64,000 bases of DNA from Gemmatimonadota bacterium. Its GTDB lineage: Bacteria; Gemmatimonadota; Gemmatimonadetes; Longimicrobiales; Gaopeijiaceae. The notes under the pieces were generated by a model. It did no database searches. It saw nothing but the letters and a program-made list of their open reading frames with translations, and had not been told where the DNA came from. Where the stretch lies: positions 16,445 through 80,444 of the forward strand of contig JAPPGM010000128.1 of the NCBI GenBank assembly GCA_028874995.1. Direction: 5' to 3'. Below, one piece after another: positions 37,000-44,643 of this stretch. A program made the translations under genes and the position numbers. Numbering within the stretch: the first letter of the stretch is position 1; each line of letters starts with the position of its first letter.

Positions 37000-37022
37000 A
37001 GTATTACCATGATAGTATGATC
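36991..37022. promoter_or_regulatory. palindromic operator overlapping the blaI promoter
   Basis: Perfect 7-bp arms GATCATA (36991-36997) and TATGATC (37016-37022) flank two direct copies of ATAGTAT (36998-37004 and 37012-37018), 14 bp apart. Its position over the -10 fits autorepression by the BlaI-type protein encoded next. Confidence 0.65.
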
Positions 37023-37059
37023 GGATCGGGACAACCCGGTCATGCGCGCCAGGCAACCC

Positions 37060-37066
37060 AAGGAGG
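37060..37066 (+). promoter_or_regulatory. strong ribosome site deciding the blaI start
   Basis: AAGGAGG (a near-perfect anti-16S match) lies 5 bp before TTG at 37072. An ATG at 37042 in the same frame has no comparable site. Confidence 0.6.
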
Positions 37067-37071
37067 AAGAC

Positions 37072-37476
37072 TTGAAACGCAGATCGCTGAGCCGACTGGG
37101 CGAGACCGAGATGGAGGTTCTGCACCAGGTATGGGCCATCGGAGAAGCTTCGGTGGCTGACGTGCACGAGAGGATGCTCGGGTACCGCTCCGTTGCGTAC
37201 ACCACCGTCATGACGGTCATGAAGAAGCTGGCGCGGAAGGGGTTCCTGCACTGCGACAGCAGCGGATCGCGCTACCTGTACTCCGCTGCGCGCGCGCCTG
37301 CGAAGGTCAGGGAGGAATTGGTCCAGGACCTTCTGGACAAGGTCTTCCACGGGTCGGCCGCGGCGCTGGTTCAGACGCTGGTGCGGGGGGAGGCGCTGTC
37401 GGCCGAGGAAAGCGCGGAGATCCAGAAGTTGCTGACGCGGATGGCAGCCGAGGAGGAGGAAGAGGAAGATGCTTGA
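37072..37476 (+). CDS. BlaI/MecI/CopY-family repressor
   Basis: A winged-helix repressor of the BlaI type, which is normally inactivated by proteolysis after a signal from the M56 sensor encoded next. Starting at the TTG, the protein has 134 residues and reads KRRSLSRLGETEMEVL, the usual family beginning. The recognition helix region AYTTVMTVMKKLARKGF is typical. An acidic tail EEEEEEDA closes it. The alternative ATG at 37042 adds 10 residues. It overlaps the M56 gene by 8 bp. A promoter and palindromic operator directly upstream suggest autoregulation. The inducer is unknown; members of this group are not limited to beta-lactam resistance. Confidence 0.9.
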   Translation: MKRRSLSRLGETEMEVLHQVWAIGEASVADVHERMLGYRSVAYTTVMTVMKKLARKGFLHCDSSGSRYLYSAARAPAKVREELVQDLLDKVFHGSAAALVQTLVRGEALSAEESAEIQKLLTRMAAEEEEEEDA

Positions 37477-38914
37477 CTTTCTGGAAGCGATCGGTTCAGC
37501 CGGCGTCTGGCCGTTCTGGGTGCCAGTGCTGGTGTGGACGGCATTGGCGGGCGTGGTCGTGCTCGTGCTCGGCGCTCTTGACCGAAGGCTGCATCCCCTC
37601 GCTGGATATCGGCTGCGCCAGGCGCTCCTGCTGGCGCTGCCGGTGTCACTCCTGGCGGTGCCCTGGGCTCCTGTGTCGTGGGCGGCCGTGGCTGATCCGT
37701 TGCGCCCGGTGTCGCTTGGAGCCTTCGATCCGGCGATGCTGCAGCCACTCGAAACGGTGCCCGCGGGCGTGGACCCGGGCAGTCCCGCGAGTGTGGCGAT
37801 GGCAGTGCTCGGCGTGGCGACGGTTGCGATGATCCTGCTCGCGGTCGTCCGTCTGGCCATGCTCGCGGCCGACGTCCGCCGGCTTCGCAGGTTGCGTCTC
37901 GCTGCACCCCGGGTGGCCGATCCGGCGACCATGCGGACGTTGGGTGCACTCGAGGAGCAACTGGGCGTACGGCGACCGGTGGAACTGCTGGAAGGACCGC
38001 CGGACAGCGTTCCCATGACGTTCGGCGGGCGGCGGCCGGTGGTTGTCGTCCCGCAGAACCTGCTCGATTCGCCGGAATCGCTGAGAACCGTGCTTGCCCA
38101 CGAACTCATTCATGTGCGGCGGGCGGACTATCTCTGGGCCCTGGCCGATTGCCTGACTTCGGCCGCCTTCGCCTTCCACCCCGTGGTCCGGCTGCTGCAG
38201 CAGGGGATCGAACGCTGTCGCGAAACGTCCTGTGACGCCGAAATCGTGGCCTCGGGCATCGTCCGGCCCAGCGACTACGCCGAACTGCTGGTGCGCACCC
38301 ACACGCCGGCGCAATTCCCCATGACCGCAGTCGCCGCAAGCATGTCGGCCCGGTCCGTCCCACTGAAACAAAGGTTGGAAACCATGAAGAACTTCGCAGA
38401 AACTCGACCCTCGCGGCGGCAACGCCTGGGTGTCCTTTTCGCTTCCGGACTCCTGTTTGTCGTCGTCGCCGCGTTCGGTGCCTGCGTGGGCGGGACCGAG
38501 CGAGATGCCACGGCTCCGGGCGATCCGACCGGGCTTCTGGTATTGGATTCGAATCGTCCGTCCAGTGCCTCCGACACGCAGGTGTTTTCCTATCAGGTCC
38601 TCCTCGAGGACGACGGCAGATTCCCAAAGAGGACGGTCCTCCGTGTATCCGAGCAGGGATTGCTCGAAGAGCTGACGAGACTCGAGGTGCAGCGCGACTA
38701 CCTGTGGGAGAGGATGGACGAGTTGTCGAGCGCGATGGAAGACGTTGCTGGTGAGGACGCGGGATACGTGAGCGATAAGATCAGGTGGCGCGAATACAAT
38801 GATCTCCAGGAACGCCAGTCTCTCCTCAGGTCCAAGTACAAAGAGCGAATCAGAATGTCCGAAACGCTGAGGCTCCAGTACGAGACCCAGAAGAGAATGC
38901 GTGAACAACGATGA
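37469..38914 (+). CDS. M56-family (BlaR1-type) sensor metallopeptidase, first copy
   Basis: An integral-membrane zinc peptidase that would pass an outside signal to the repressor. The 481-residue protein has membrane helices at the N-terminus (about 12-33 and 107-130) and the zinc motif HELIH at 211-215 on the cytoplasmic side, followed by a downstream conserved ETSCDAEI. A last membrane helix lies near 318-337 (LFASGLLFVVVAAFG). The C-terminal 140 residues are outside the cytoplasm, not a penicillin-binding domain as in BlaR1 but a charged, coiled-coil-like segment (EELTRLEVQRDYLWERMDE). It overlaps blaI by 8 bp and the next gene by 4 bp. A second, related copy lies at 41979-43502. Confidence 0.88.
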   Translation: MLDFLEAIGSAGVWPFWVPVLVWTALAGVVVLVLGALDRRLHPLAGYRLRQALLLALPVSLLAVPWAPVSWAAVADPLRPVSLGAFDPAMLQPLETVPAGVDPGSPASVAMAVLGVATVAMILLAVVRLAMLAADVRRLRRLRLAAPRVADPATMRTLGALEEQLGVRRPVELLEGPPDSVPMTFGGRRPVVVVPQNLLDSPESLRTVLAHELIHVRRADYLWALADCLTSAAFAFHPVVRLLQQGIERCRETSCDAEIVASGIVRPSDYAELLVRTHTPAQFPMTAVAASMSARSVPLKQRLETMKNFAETRPSRRQRLGVLFASGLLFVVVAAFGACVGGTERDATAPGDPTGLLVLDSNRPSSASDTQVFSYQVLLEDDGRFPKRTVLRVSEQGLLEELTRLEVQRDYLWERMDELSSAMEDVAGEDAGYVSDKIRWREYNDLQERQSLLRSKYKERIRMSETLRLQYETQKRMREQR

Positions 38915-40860
38915 GCATGGCCATCCGCCGTGGGTCGCCACCGGCCCCCGGCCTCGCGCTCATCGTCCTGCTGACGGTGGCGCTTGGCGCGTCCGGCGAC
39001 CCTCATCCGAACCAGGCAACCCTCGCTCCCGGCGAACTCCACTTCACCCCGGAAGCCCCCGTTTCGGGCGAGCGGATCCTGGTGTCCTACGGGCCTCTCG
39101 CGACTCTTGCGGGCGAACCCCAACTGGTGCTGCGCGGCCACTTCCGAACGCCCGCCGACGAGAGGTACAACGGGCGTCTCCGCAACGAAAGGGTAGCCAC
39201 CCTCGAACGTGACTCCGGCGGCACTTTCGCCGCGGGCTTCACACTCCCCGATTCGGCGGTCTATGCCGCGTTCGTGGTCGAGGACGTGGCGGGGCAGCGC
39301 CTCGATGCCGACGGCGGCAGACTCTTCGAACTCCTGGTTCACGCGGGCGACGGGAAACCGCTCTATCACGCGCTGATCCAACGCGCCTACGACTTCGCGG
39401 GCCGGAACTGGATCACCGCCTACGAATCGAACCGACGGGCCATGGAGCTCTATCCCGATTCGCTGGCGGGCTGGAGCGAGCTTCGCTTCCACGAGAACGT
39501 AGCGCTCGGTTCCAGCGGTGCGGACACCCTGCTTGCGAGGCACCGGGAGAACTTCGCGGCCATTCACGGGCGCCATGCGGAGCAGGGACTTCTTCCACTG
39601 GAAACCATCGTTGCGATCGAGCGCTACGCCCGTGGCGTCGCCGATTCCGCCACGGCCGCATTCTGGACGCAACGGAGTAACGAGGCTGCGCTGACTTCTC
39701 CCGAGCAGAGCCGCGCGTTTTCCATGTATCGCGAATGGCTTGAGCACAGGGACGAAGCGGTGGTTCTGGCGGGGCTTGACGAACTGTGGCCCGAGGCGCG
39801 GGGCAAGGGGACGCAAGTCGCGGAGTTCGGTCTCTGGATCGCGGTTGAGGTGAAGGACCTGGCGGCAGTGGACCTCTGTCCGGTGCGGATACTCTCCGAA
39901 GGCAGGCGAGGAGAGTTGTACGTCGCCCGGATCATCTCGGCCCTTCCCGAGCGCCGTGAGCTGTACGAACGGCTGACACGAGAGCAGTATGGCAAGCTCG
40001 TAGTGGAGCAGATGTCAACGCCCGTGCCGGACTTGGGTGAGCTCGTCGGGAATCACGGCCGCCCGCTTGGCCGGACGGTGACCGAATACGCCAGAACCCT
40101 GCGGCGACTGCGGGCGGAGGCCCTGAGCAGCTATGGCGAAATCCTTCGTGGTGTCGGCGATGAGGCGACCGCACTCGCCGCCATTGAGGAAGCCGCGGCC
40201 GGGTCGGTCAATCCACAGCTGTTCCGAAGCCTCGGTGACCTGAAGCTGGAACTGGGCGACACCGAGGGCGCGGCCCGTGACTACGCGGTGGCGGCCACCG
40301 ACCCGAGTACATCCGAGGCGGAAAGCGACTCGCTGGCCGCGCTGGCCGGGTTGTCGCCGGACAGCCCCGAATGGGTGCGGCTGCTCGACGCGGCTGTGGA
40401 CCGGATCATGCCGGAAGTACTGGGCGATACCGTCCGCTGGACACCCCAATCCACTCATGTGAGCGACGCTGACGAGAATCGCTGGTCCCTCTCTCAGCTG
40501 ATGCACGGTAGACCCGCGGTACTGGTGTTCTGGGCGCGAAGCTGCGGCCCCTGCATCGAGGAGATTCCCGAAGTCGTGCGCCTCCGGGAACGCCTGGAGC
40601 CGGAGGGGATTGAGGTGCTTTCGATCACCGTCGACGATCTGCCCGGCCCCGGCATGGACGACTTCATCCGGAACAGAGTGGTCAGCTATCCCGTCTACTA
40701 CGATCTGGCCCGCGAGGCGAGCAACGCGTTCGGGATCAGCGCCATACCCGCGAACTTCGTGCTGGACGTGACCGGGACCGTGCGCTTTGCGTTTTCGGAG
40801 ATTGCCGAGGTCCCGCTCCAGGTGGAGGCGCTGCGCCGATTGAATGAGGCGGCCAGGTGA
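38911..40860 (+). CDS. exported protein with TPR-like helices and C-terminal TlpA thioredoxin domain
   Basis: This 649-residue protein starts with a signal peptide (LALIVLLTVALGASG). A beta-rich N-terminal domain (about 30-135) leads to a long helical region with TPR-like repeats (about 145-480). The last 150 residues form a TlpA/AhpC-type thioredoxin fold with the redox motif WARSCGPC, cysteines at 545 and 548, and a cis-proline region ISAIPANFVLD. It probably acts on disulfides outside the cytoplasm. The ATG overlaps the M56 stop by 4 bp and its own stop overlaps the next gene by 4 bp, so it is coupled within the operon. Thioredoxin proteins of this layout often sit beside M56 genes in gemmatimonads and bacteroidetes. 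Confidence 0.84.
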   Translation: MSMAIRRGSPPAPGLALIVLLTVALGASGDPHPNQATLAPGELHFTPEAPVSGERILVSYGPLATLAGEPQLVLRGHFRTPADERYNGRLRNERVATLERDSGGTFAAGFTLPDSAVYAAFVVEDVAGQRLDADGGRLFELLVHAGDGKPLYHALIQRAYDFAGRNWITAYESNRRAMELYPDSLAGWSELRFHENVALGSSGADTLLARHRENFAAIHGRHAEQGLLPLETIVAIERYARGVADSATAAFWTQRSNEAALTSPEQSRAFSMYREWLEHRDEAVVLAGLDELWPEARGKGTQVAEFGLWIAVEVKDLAAVDLCPVRILSEGRRGELYVARIISALPERRELYERLTREQYGKLVVEQMSTPVPDLGELVGNHGRPLGRTVTEYARTLRRLRAEALSSYGEILRGVGDEATALAAIEEAAAGSVNPQLFRSLGDLKLELGDTEGAARDYAVAATDPSTSEAESDSLAALAGLSPDSPEWVRLLDAAVDRIMPEVLGDTVRWTPQSTHVSDADENRWSLSQLMHGRPAVLVFWARSCGPCIEEIPEVVRLRERLEPEGIEVLSITVDDLPGPGMDDFIRNRVVSYPVYYDLAREASNAFGISAIPANFVLDVTGTVRFAFSEIAEVPLQVEALRRLNEAAR

Positions 40861-41930
40861 TGGATCGATCCGTGAAGCAGCGGGGCGGACTTGCCCTGGT
40901 AGTGCTCGTCCTCTCGGCGTGCGAAGTGCCCGAAGTCAACGCGCCGACCGGCGGCCCTTTCATCGGCGACTGGACGGAGACGGTGCGGATCGGCCAGCTC
41001 GAAGCGCCCGAGGAGGAGGTGTTCGGGCGCATTCCGGCGGTGGCGCTCTTCGAACGAGGTGGCCTGGCCGTCCTCGACGCTCAGGCGGGACGCGCTGTCG
41101 GCTTTGGCGACCGGGGCAGTCACGCCTTCACGCTTGGACGCAGGGGGCAGGGCCCCGGCGAATTCGTCGACCCGTCCGCACTCTTCCGGATCTCCGACGA
41201 CACGCTCGCTTTCCTGAACCGCAGCGCGCGAACACTGCAGCTGTTCGCCCGGAAGGCGGGCAACCCCTTCGCCGAGATCGGACGCTACGAACTGCCGTTC
41301 TGGCCGTCGGGCGGGTGTTCGATGTGGGGGAGGATCTTCATCCTTGGTGGCTTCGAGGATCGGGCCGTGCACGAGGTCGGCGCGGAAGGCGTGATCGTGA
41401 ACTCCTTCCCGGCGAGCGACTACGCGGGCGAGGTGGCCGAAGGTGCTCCCGAGGCGATCGCCTGGGACCTCCGCGACCAGGCCCAGAGCGGTCTTCTGGT
41501 CTGCTCGGAGGTATCGGGACATGTGATTCACACTCCCTACCGGCTGGGGTGGGCGCGTGCCTACACCGCCGGGGGCGACCTTGCCTGGCATGCGTTTGTT
41601 CCCGACTTCGTGAAGGAAAGGGTCGTTCCGGCAACGGGCGGCGGTGCCGTCAAGTACGAATTCGACCCCGACTTCAACTACAGTCATTCCGTGGTGGGAG
41701 CCGCGGTTGTGGCGGATAGTCATGTCGCGCTTTCAATGTCTGTGGCGGTACCTCGTGGCCAGGAGCCGGAGGTGGAAGGCCTGCTCGCGCTCATCGATCT
41801 CGCCACGGGCGAGCAGACGCGGCGTGACGAGTTTGCAGGAGTGGTCAAGGCGGGTCGTGGAGATCGGGTCGCTGTAGAGTACCGGGAGCCGTTTCCCAAG
41901 GTGGTGATCCTGGAAAGGCGGGAATCATGA
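40857..41930 (+). CDS. 6-bladed beta-propeller lipoprotein
   Basis: A 357-residue precursor with a lipobox (VLVLSAC). The propeller has the GRRGQGPGEF string also seen in the propeller at 34263-35531, and further blades (DTLAFLNRSARTLQLF, then IDLATGEQT). Single cysteines in SGGCSMW and LLVCSEV are further from the anchor. It starts by a 4-bp overlap with the thioredoxin gene and is followed after 48 bp by the second M56 gene. It could be the ligand-binding surface partner of the M56 sensors; this is inferred from the operon only. Confidence 0.78.
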   Translation: MMDRSVKQRGGLALVVLVLSACEVPEVNAPTGGPFIGDWTETVRIGQLEAPEEEVFGRIPAVALFERGGLAVLDAQAGRAVGFGDRGSHAFTLGRRGQGPGEFVDPSALFRISDDTLAFLNRSARTLQLFARKAGNPFAEIGRYELPFWPSGGCSMWGRIFILGGFEDRAVHEVGAEGVIVNSFPASDYAGEVAEGAPEAIAWDLRDQAQSGLLVCSEVSGHVIHTPYRLGWARAYTAGGDLAWHAFVPDFVKERVVPATGGGAVKYEFDPDFNYSHSVVGAAVVADSHVALSMSVAVPRGQEPEVEGLLALIDLATGEQTRRDEFAGVVKAGRGDRVAVEYREPFPKVVILERRES

Positions 41931-41978
41931 GGGTGCGCCGGAGAGGGCGTGTCGGATTCAACGATTGCGAGGAATACG

Positions 41979-43502
41979 ATGATTGAGGTCCTGGAAGGGA
42001 TTGGTGCAGCCAGCCTTGCGCCCTTTTGGGTCCCGGTTGCGGTTTGGACGGGGCTCGCGGTGGCCGTTGCGCTGGCGCTGAAGGTGGCCCGGGGGCTTCA
42101 CCCCGCTGGAGGATACAGGGTTCGGCAGGGGATCCTGTTCGCCCTGCCGGTGTCCTTCCTCGCCGCCCCATGGGTGCCTGCCTTGAGCTTGCGTGGGTCA
42201 TCGCTACCCGCATCCTCGTCGGCAGCGCGCGACCTGCCCATGCCAACGGTGTCGGCGACACTTCCCTCGGACACCCCGATTCCTGGAGCGAACGGCGCAC
42301 CGGTTCCAGACGGGACGGGTGCCGAGGTGGGGATTGTCGTAGCGCTTCTGGGGGCGGCAACCTTCGTCGTCATCGTGGTCGCGGTCGTTCGGCTCGCGAT
42401 GCTCGCGGCTGATCTGCACCGTCTCCGCAAGCTCCGCTCCGCTGCGCCGCGAGTTGTTGATCCTGCGGCGAACGCGTTGTTGTACGAGGTCGCGGGGCGG
42501 TTGGGAGTTCGGCGGCCTGTCGAGCTGCTGGAAGGCCCGCTGGACAGCGCCCCCCTGACCTACGGCGCGCGGCGACCGGTCGTCGTCGTCCCGCCGGTGC
42601 TCCTCGATTCACGGGATTCGCTCAGAACCGTACTCGTGCACGAACTCATCCACGTGCGCCGGGGCGACTGTGTCTGGGCCTTGCTCGAATGCCTCACGTC
42701 GGCGGTCTTCGCCTTCCACCCTCTGGTTCATCGGCTCCAGCGGGGGATCGAGCGGAGTCGCGAGACCTCGTGCGACGCGGAGGTGATGGCCGCGGGCATT
42801 GTACGCCCCAGCCGGTACGCTGACCTGCTGGCTCACACCCACGCACCGACACAATTCCCCTTGCCGGCCGTGGCGGCGAGCATGTCGGCGCGGTCCCTCA
42901 CACTCAAGGAAAGGTTGGAAACCATGAAGAACTTCGCAGACAAGGACTTGACGTCGCGGCAGCGGGTCGGCATTGCACTCGGTGCCGGCATCGTGTGTCT
43001 GATGATCACGCTGGCTGGCGCCTGTGTGAACTGGACCAAGGAGGAGAATACCGTCCGGACAGAGGTGTCGGAGGAAGGCAAGACTCAGATCAGGGAATAC
43101 GTGGAAGGCCTCGAAGCCGATCGTAGTCAGGGGCCCCGCTATACCATGCCTTTGTTGAACGACGAGTCGATCAGCTACTACTACAACGCCACCGAGGAGG
43201 ACGTGCTTCAGGAACTGGCACGGCTGGACGCGCAGATCCAATACCTGCAGGAGCAGATTGACGAGACGAATGCCACTTTGGACCGACTCGGTGAAAAGGC
43301 AGGGGAAGTCGTGGTCGGAACGGAGGAGTACTTGACCTATGTAGGAGAGTTGGCGCGCTTGCACGAAAGAGGCGGTTTACTGAGGTCGATGCGCACAGAA
43401 CGCGTGAGGATGTCAGAGATCGTCAAGCTGGAATACGAGACGCAGAAGCGAATGGGAGACGGTCCAAGGCCACGTAATCCGCCCACCGCTGACATTTTCT
43501 GA
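41979..43502 (+). CDS. M56-family sensor metallopeptidase, second copy
   Basis: A 507-residue paralogue of the protein at 37469-38914. It has the same layout: N-terminal membrane helices, zinc motif HELIH at 221-225, downstream ETSCDAEV, a membrane helix near 330-350 and a coiled-coil C-terminal part (LQELARLDAQIQYLQEQIDE). A 31-bp stretch is identical between the copies (38370-38400 and 42910-42940), covering the LETMKNFA segment. No second BlaI gene accompanies it, so both copies may act on one repressor. The start at 41979 follows GAGGAAT; an in-frame GTG at 41949 is weaker. The last 80 bp overlap the convergent serine-hydrolase frame. Confidence 0.87.
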   Translation: MIEVLEGIGAASLAPFWVPVAVWTGLAVAVALALKVARGLHPAGGYRVRQGILFALPVSFLAAPWVPALSLRGSSLPASSSAARDLPMPTVSATLPSDTPIPGANGAPVPDGTGAEVGIVVALLGAATFVVIVVAVVRLAMLAADLHRLRKLRSAAPRVVDPAANALLYEVAGRLGVRRPVELLEGPLDSAPLTYGARRPVVVVPPVLLDSRDSLRTVLVHELIHVRRGDCVWALLECLTSAVFAFHPLVHRLQRGIERSRETSCDAEVMAAGIVRPSRYADLLAHTHAPTQFPLPAVAASMSARSLTLKERLETMKNFADKDLTSRQRVGIALGAGIVCLMITLAGACVNWTKEENTVRTEVSEEGKTQIREYVEGLEADRSQGPRYTMPLLNDESISYYYNATEEDVLQELARLDAQIQYLQEQIDETNATLDRLGEKAGEVVVGTEEYLTYVGELARLHERGGLLRSMRTERVRMSEIVKLEYETQKRMGDGPRPRNPPTADIF

Positions 43503-44643
43503 TAGCGGCTCGTCCCGGTCGGGGCCCTCCCTCCCACGGATGCCCCCCACTCAACTCCACCCCCCCCGCCTCAAACAGCAACTCCACCAACCTCTGCCAC
43601 GACCGCCACCTGGTAGTCCGCCCATACGCCGACTTGGTCTTGTGCGCGATCACCAGATCCAGCGCCGGAAACACACTGATCCACTGCCCCACCGCCCCCC
43701 TCCCCGTGTAGGCCCCCTCAAACGGTCCGCTCACACGCGGTCCGTCGAAGACCCACCACATGTACCCGTACCCGAAGTAGCCCTCGCGCCGACCCGGCGG
43801 GTTCATCTCCTCGAGCGGGGTGACGACGCTGACAATGCGCCGCGCCCACTCCCGTGAGATCACCTGCTCGCCGTTCCACGCGCCCTCGTTGAGCATGAGG
43901 TGGCCGATGCGCGCCATGTCGCGGGTGGAGAGCCAGAAGTGGTAAGCCGGATTGCGCGAAATGCTCAGGTTGCCGGTCTTGCGCTGCGCGGAGCGGTCCC
44001 AATCCTCGAAGTCCAGGGGAATGGCCAGCTGTGCCTGCGCCTCGTTGTAGATGTCCCGTCCGGTGAGTTGCTCGAAGACGGCCCCGGCGGCGTTGAAGTC
44101 CCAGTTGCTGTAGAGCATGTAAGTGCCGGGCTGCCGGGAGCCGCGCGGGGGGGCATCGGCCAGGTTGTCGCCGCTGTTGGAGGCGGGGTGGTAGACGCCT
44201 GAACGGGCGGTGATCAGGTGGTCGACCGTGGCTTGGCGCTCGATCGGGAGAAGGCCGCCAATGTCGTCGACACCGAGGCTTTCCAGCGTGGCATCCAGGT
44301 CGATGACGGCGTTCTCGACCCACGGGCCGTACAGGATCGCCAGGATGCTCTTGCGCACCGACGCGAGGTACGAGAGCTCCTGGGTGTCGCCGAAGGTGAA
44401 GACGACGCGGCCCTTGTGCGCGACCAACACGCCGGTCGAGTTGGCGCTGTCGCGCAGGAACGCGGCGGTTCGCTGGAGCAGGTCGGGATCCCAGCCGTAT
44501 TCGGCGAGGTCGGCGCGGCGGACCACTTCCCAGGTGTCGCCTGGAAAGACGCAATCGTCGCATTGGGCGGCGAGCGGTGTGAGGGGCGCGAACGCCAGAC
44601 TGATCGAGAGGGCGCTGACAGGGCCAAAGATCCGGAACATCAT
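43423..44643 (-). CDS. serine hydrolase of the beta-lactamase/penicillin-binding-protein fold
   Basis: The 406-residue protein has a signal peptide (SLAFAPLTPLAAQ) and the class-C-like S-x-x-K motif SVRK (S95, K98). A YSNWDFN stretch later fits the Y-x-N motif. Family members include esterases, D-aminopeptidases and peptidases, so the true substrate is unknown. The ATG overlaps the stop of the prolyl-oligopeptidase gene by 4 bp (ATGA), so the two form one operon. The domain seems to end near residue 370; the last 35 residues are a low-similarity tail that overlaps the convergent M56 gene by 80 bp, possibly from loss of an earlier stop. Confidence 0.85.
   Translation of the reverse strand: MMFRIFGPVSALSISLAFAPLTPLAAQCDDCVFPGDTWEVVRRADLAEYGWDPDLLQRTAAFLRDSANSTGVLVAHKGRVVFTFGDTQELSYLASVRKSILAILYGPWVENAVIDLDATLESLGVDDIGGLLPIERQATVDHLITARSGVYHPASNSGDNLADAPPRGSRQPGTYMLYSNWDFNAAGAVFEQLTGRDIYNEAQAQLAIPLDFEDWDRSAQRKTGNLSISRNPAYHFWLSTRDMARIGHLMLNEGAWNGEQVISREWARRIVSVVTPLEEMNPPGRREGYFGYGYMWWVFDGPRVSGPFEGAYTGRGAVGQWISVFPALDLVIAHKTKSAYGRTTRWRSWQRLVELLFEAGGVELSGGHPWEGGPRPGRAAIRKCQRWADYVALDRLPFASASRIPA

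Noticed and set aside
37469..38914. BlaR1 beta-lactam sensor with linked beta-lactamase
   Set aside because: The C-terminal part is a short coiled-coil region, not a penicillin-binding domain, and no classical beta-lactamase is in the operon; the SVRK hydrolase nearby belongs to another transcript.
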